From the NCBI RefSeq assembly GCF_030296775.1, contig NZ_AP027742.1:1054001-1118000 (forward strand): DNA of 64,000 bases. Reading direction: 5' to 3'. Origin of the DNA: Claveliimonas bilis. Its GTDB lineage: Bacteria > Bacillota > Clostridia > Lachnospirales > Lachnospiraceae. This document shows positions 62,616-64,000 of this stretch, in pieces (position 1 is the stretch's first letter; every line of letters begins with the position of its first letter). Position numbers and translations under genes: made by a program. Below the pieces are notes generated by a model. That model was not told where the DNA came from and did not search any database. It saw nothing but the letters and a program-made list of their open reading frames with translations.

Positions 62616-63524
62616 ATGTATCAATATCCAAAACAAATATTAACAATGGCACAGCAGGTGCAATCATATATTGATGCGGGAATGGTAATTACTTCTCGTG
62701 CGGACGTAGAAAAGGCATTAAAGTCAGTTGGATTTTATCGTTTGCGTGGATATTCGTTCCATTTATATGATAATGCTTCAAAGAAGTATGTTCCGGGAAC
62801 AAAGTTTGAAGATATTTTAAAGTTGTATCAATTTGATCAGGAATTATCTGCATTGATTTTTTCAATGATTTCCAAGATTGAAGTGGCTTTGAGAGTGCGA
62901 TTGGTGGAAGCGTTGCTTATACACGGAGAACCACTTGTTTTGCAGGATTCATCGATTTTTAAAGAGAAAAAACTGTATTGGCAGAATATGTCTACAGTAG
63001 CGTCAGAAATTGCTCGCTCTAATGATGTGTTTATCAAACATAATTTTGACAATCATGATGGAGAGGTGCCTGTATGGGCAGCTGTTGAAGTTCTTTCATT
63101 TGGTACGCTATCGAAAATAATTAAGAATTTGAAAACAGGTACTGGAAGTTCGTATTCTATATTAGCGGCTAATTACCAATATAAATCGAAAAAAGGAAAT
63201 TTGGTAAATCCATCACAGAAAATGCTTGCTTCATGGATACAGGGAGTTTCAGTATTGCGTAATATGTGTGCTCATAATTCCAGAATTTACAATCGCACAA
63301 TACATACGACACCGGAAATTCTGGATGCAGATAAAATCTCACCACCGCCGGCACATAACGGTTTGTATCAAATTCTATTGGCGATGAAGTATTTGCGTTC
63401 ATCCGATGAGGAGTGGACAGTATTTGTAGATGCTTTCGATAAGCTGATTCAAAATAATATCAGTGTGGTCAGTCTTACAGCAATGAATCTTCCAGCGGAT
63501 TGGAAAGTACATTTAAGTGTATAA
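62616..63524 (+). CDS. abiF: AbiF/AbiD-like abortive-infection protein (Abi_2), copy 2
   Basis: A 303-residue paralogue of the protein at 50137, the same length and colinear, with scattered substitutions throughout (for example RILTIEQQM versus QILTMAQQV at the start). The R-x4-H HEPN motif RNMCAHNSRIYNR is unchanged. The start is fixed by GGGGTG before ATG 62616; the frame is open further upstream only because it reads through the hairpin RNA. The RNA before and the structured element after it match copy 1. Confidence 0.92.
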   Translation: MYQYPKQILTMAQQVQSYIDAGMVITSRADVEKALKSVGFYRLRGYSFHLYDNASKKYVPGTKFEDILKLYQFDQELSALIFSMISKIEVALRVRLVEALLIHGEPLVLQDSSIFKEKKLYWQNMSTVASEIARSNDVFIKHNFDNHDGEVPVWAAVEVLSFGTLSKIIKNLKTGTGSSYSILAANYQYKSKKGNLVNPSQKMLASWIQGVSVLRNMCAHNSRIYNRTIHTTPEILDADKISPPPAHNGLYQILLAMKYLRSSDEEWTVFVDAFDKLIQNNISVVSLTAMNLPADWKVHLSV

Positions 63525-63550
63525 ATGAAGTAGAGCTGCATAAAATAGTA

Positions 63551-63636
63551 AAGCAGACCTAACCAAGCATTGTTATGCTCAAACCGGTTAGGCTTTCGGC
63601 GGAGTGTTACGATAAGCACTTCGCCACTTTTATTTT
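63551..63636 (+). ncRNA. Structured element after abiF, copy 2, with terminator
   Basis: CCTAACC (63558-63564) pairs with GGTTAGG (63586-63592) around an AGCAT/ATGCT hairpin; GGCGGAGTG (63598-63606) pairs with CACTTCGCC (63617-63625) with one G-T pair, followed by ACTTTTATTTT. The first stem differs from copy 1 by a compensatory pair. Confidence 0.75.
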
Positions 63637-63742
63637 GTGGAAATTAAATGGAATTTGGGCTTCGTCTGTTTGTAATATTTATTTTGCTGAATAATCTGAT
63701 ATAATATTCGTAGATAAATTGTGCTATAGAAGGAGCAGATAC

Positions 63743-64000
63743 ATGAGAAGAAGTGATGGACGAGAAACTTGGCATAGATTATTAGAATGGGATAAAGGAC
63801 AAGCACCGGCAGAACGCTTGGCTGCGGTAGTGCTATTTAGTGATGGATTTAGAAATGTTGATCCGTCTCATCCATTAGGTGGCAGAGATGGGCTGAAAGA
63901 TATGATTTTAACTAATAATGGAACTAAGTGGATAGGAGCAGTTTATTTTCCAAGAGGACAGCAGAGTTTTTCTGATATTAAATCAAAATTCGAACACGAT
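63743..64000 (+). CDS. Possible Mrr-like restriction-domain protein (partial)
   Basis: The frame is open for 86 codons to the window end, starting RRSDGRETWHRLLEWDKGQ after RBS GAAGGAG. Residues 42-75 (SHPLGGRDGLKDM, WIGAVYFPRGQQSF) have the GG-x-DG-x-x-D and AVYFPRG pattern that I associate with PD-(D/E)xK restriction or Mrr-like N-terminal domains of defence proteins. The rest lies outside the window. The assignment is tentative; the clustering with AbiF and RloC supports defence. Confidence 0.5.
   Translation, partial: MRRSDGRETWHRLLEWDKGQAPAERLAAVVLFSDGFRNVDPSHPLGGRDGLKDMILTNNGTKWIGAVYFPRGQQSFSDIKSKFEHD

Noticed and set aside
50137-63524. The pair of AbiF modules as ends of a simple composite transposon
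   Set aside because: The modules are direct copies with diverged coding regions and no transposase of their own; the IS elements inside belong to unrelated families.

Overview
The window looks like the chromosome of a gut Lachnospiraceae bacterium (Clostridia, low to medium GC, near Blautia, Dorea or Mediterraneibacter). The evidence is the gene content: a phenylalanyl T-box before pheST, pyruvate phosphate dikinase, an HPr with lysine at position 46, NiaR/BioY vitamin genes, a small ferritin, and the style of the RBSs and terminators. No species can be named from the sequence alone. No rRNA, tRNA or CRISPR array was seen.

Bases 1-43,000 are an orderly, mostly plus-strand backbone. It runs: tail of a SpoIID-like gene, YihY membrane protein, T-box-pheS-pheT, queA and ppdK. 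Then comes a sugar block: a degenerate dehydrogenase-like gene, LacI regulator, sucrose PTS, sucrose-6-P hydrolase, divergent TreR, trehalose PTS, phosphotrehalase, HPr and enzyme I. Next are a CyuA-like protein, DgkA, a phasin-like protein and an ABC1/UbiB kinase. A TetR-controlled operon follows (SCP2, alpha/beta hydrolase, stand-alone condensation domain, carrier protein, adenylate-forming ligase), which looks like a split NRPS-type assembly line. After BioY, NiaR, ferritin and an RlmI-type methyltransferase comes a decayed stretch (33.2-36.0 kb) holding a LysR scrap, a 5'-truncated ABC exporter and a deletion-frameshifted LysR gene. A minus-strand operon (42,977 to 37,300) encodes an ABC-2 permease, an FHA-FHA-ABC ATPase, a membrane Ser/Thr kinase with four SH3-like repeats, and a class-A beta-lactamase-fold hydrolase.

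Bases 43,000-64,000 are accessory DNA, visibly richer in A+T and full of breaks. They contain an IS30-type element, a nitroreductase, a class M (SirTM-like) sirtuin, a TetR regulator with its probable target, several pseudogenes, an IS481-like element with unusually long flanking direct repeats, and an IS256-type element. The cargo is typical of phage defence and mobile elements: two AbiF/Abi_2 HEPN modules about 12.5 kb apart, a Fic protein, an unrecognised 526-residue membrane-anchored protein, a TetR/ABC exporter pair with mobile-element sigma/HTH genes, TnpV, and a RloC/PrrC-like ATPase with a candidate anticodon-nuclease triad. The window ends inside a possible Mrr-like restriction gene.

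The most interesting signal is the duplicated AbiF module. Each copy has its own promoter, an identical short hairpin RNA directly before the gene, and a second structured element with a compensatory base change after the stop codon. This is what an RNA-protein toxin-antitoxin or abortive-infection system would look like. Two separate stubs of the same phosphatase gene start (52,653 and 59,517) suggest that this gene's 5' end is a recurrent integration site.
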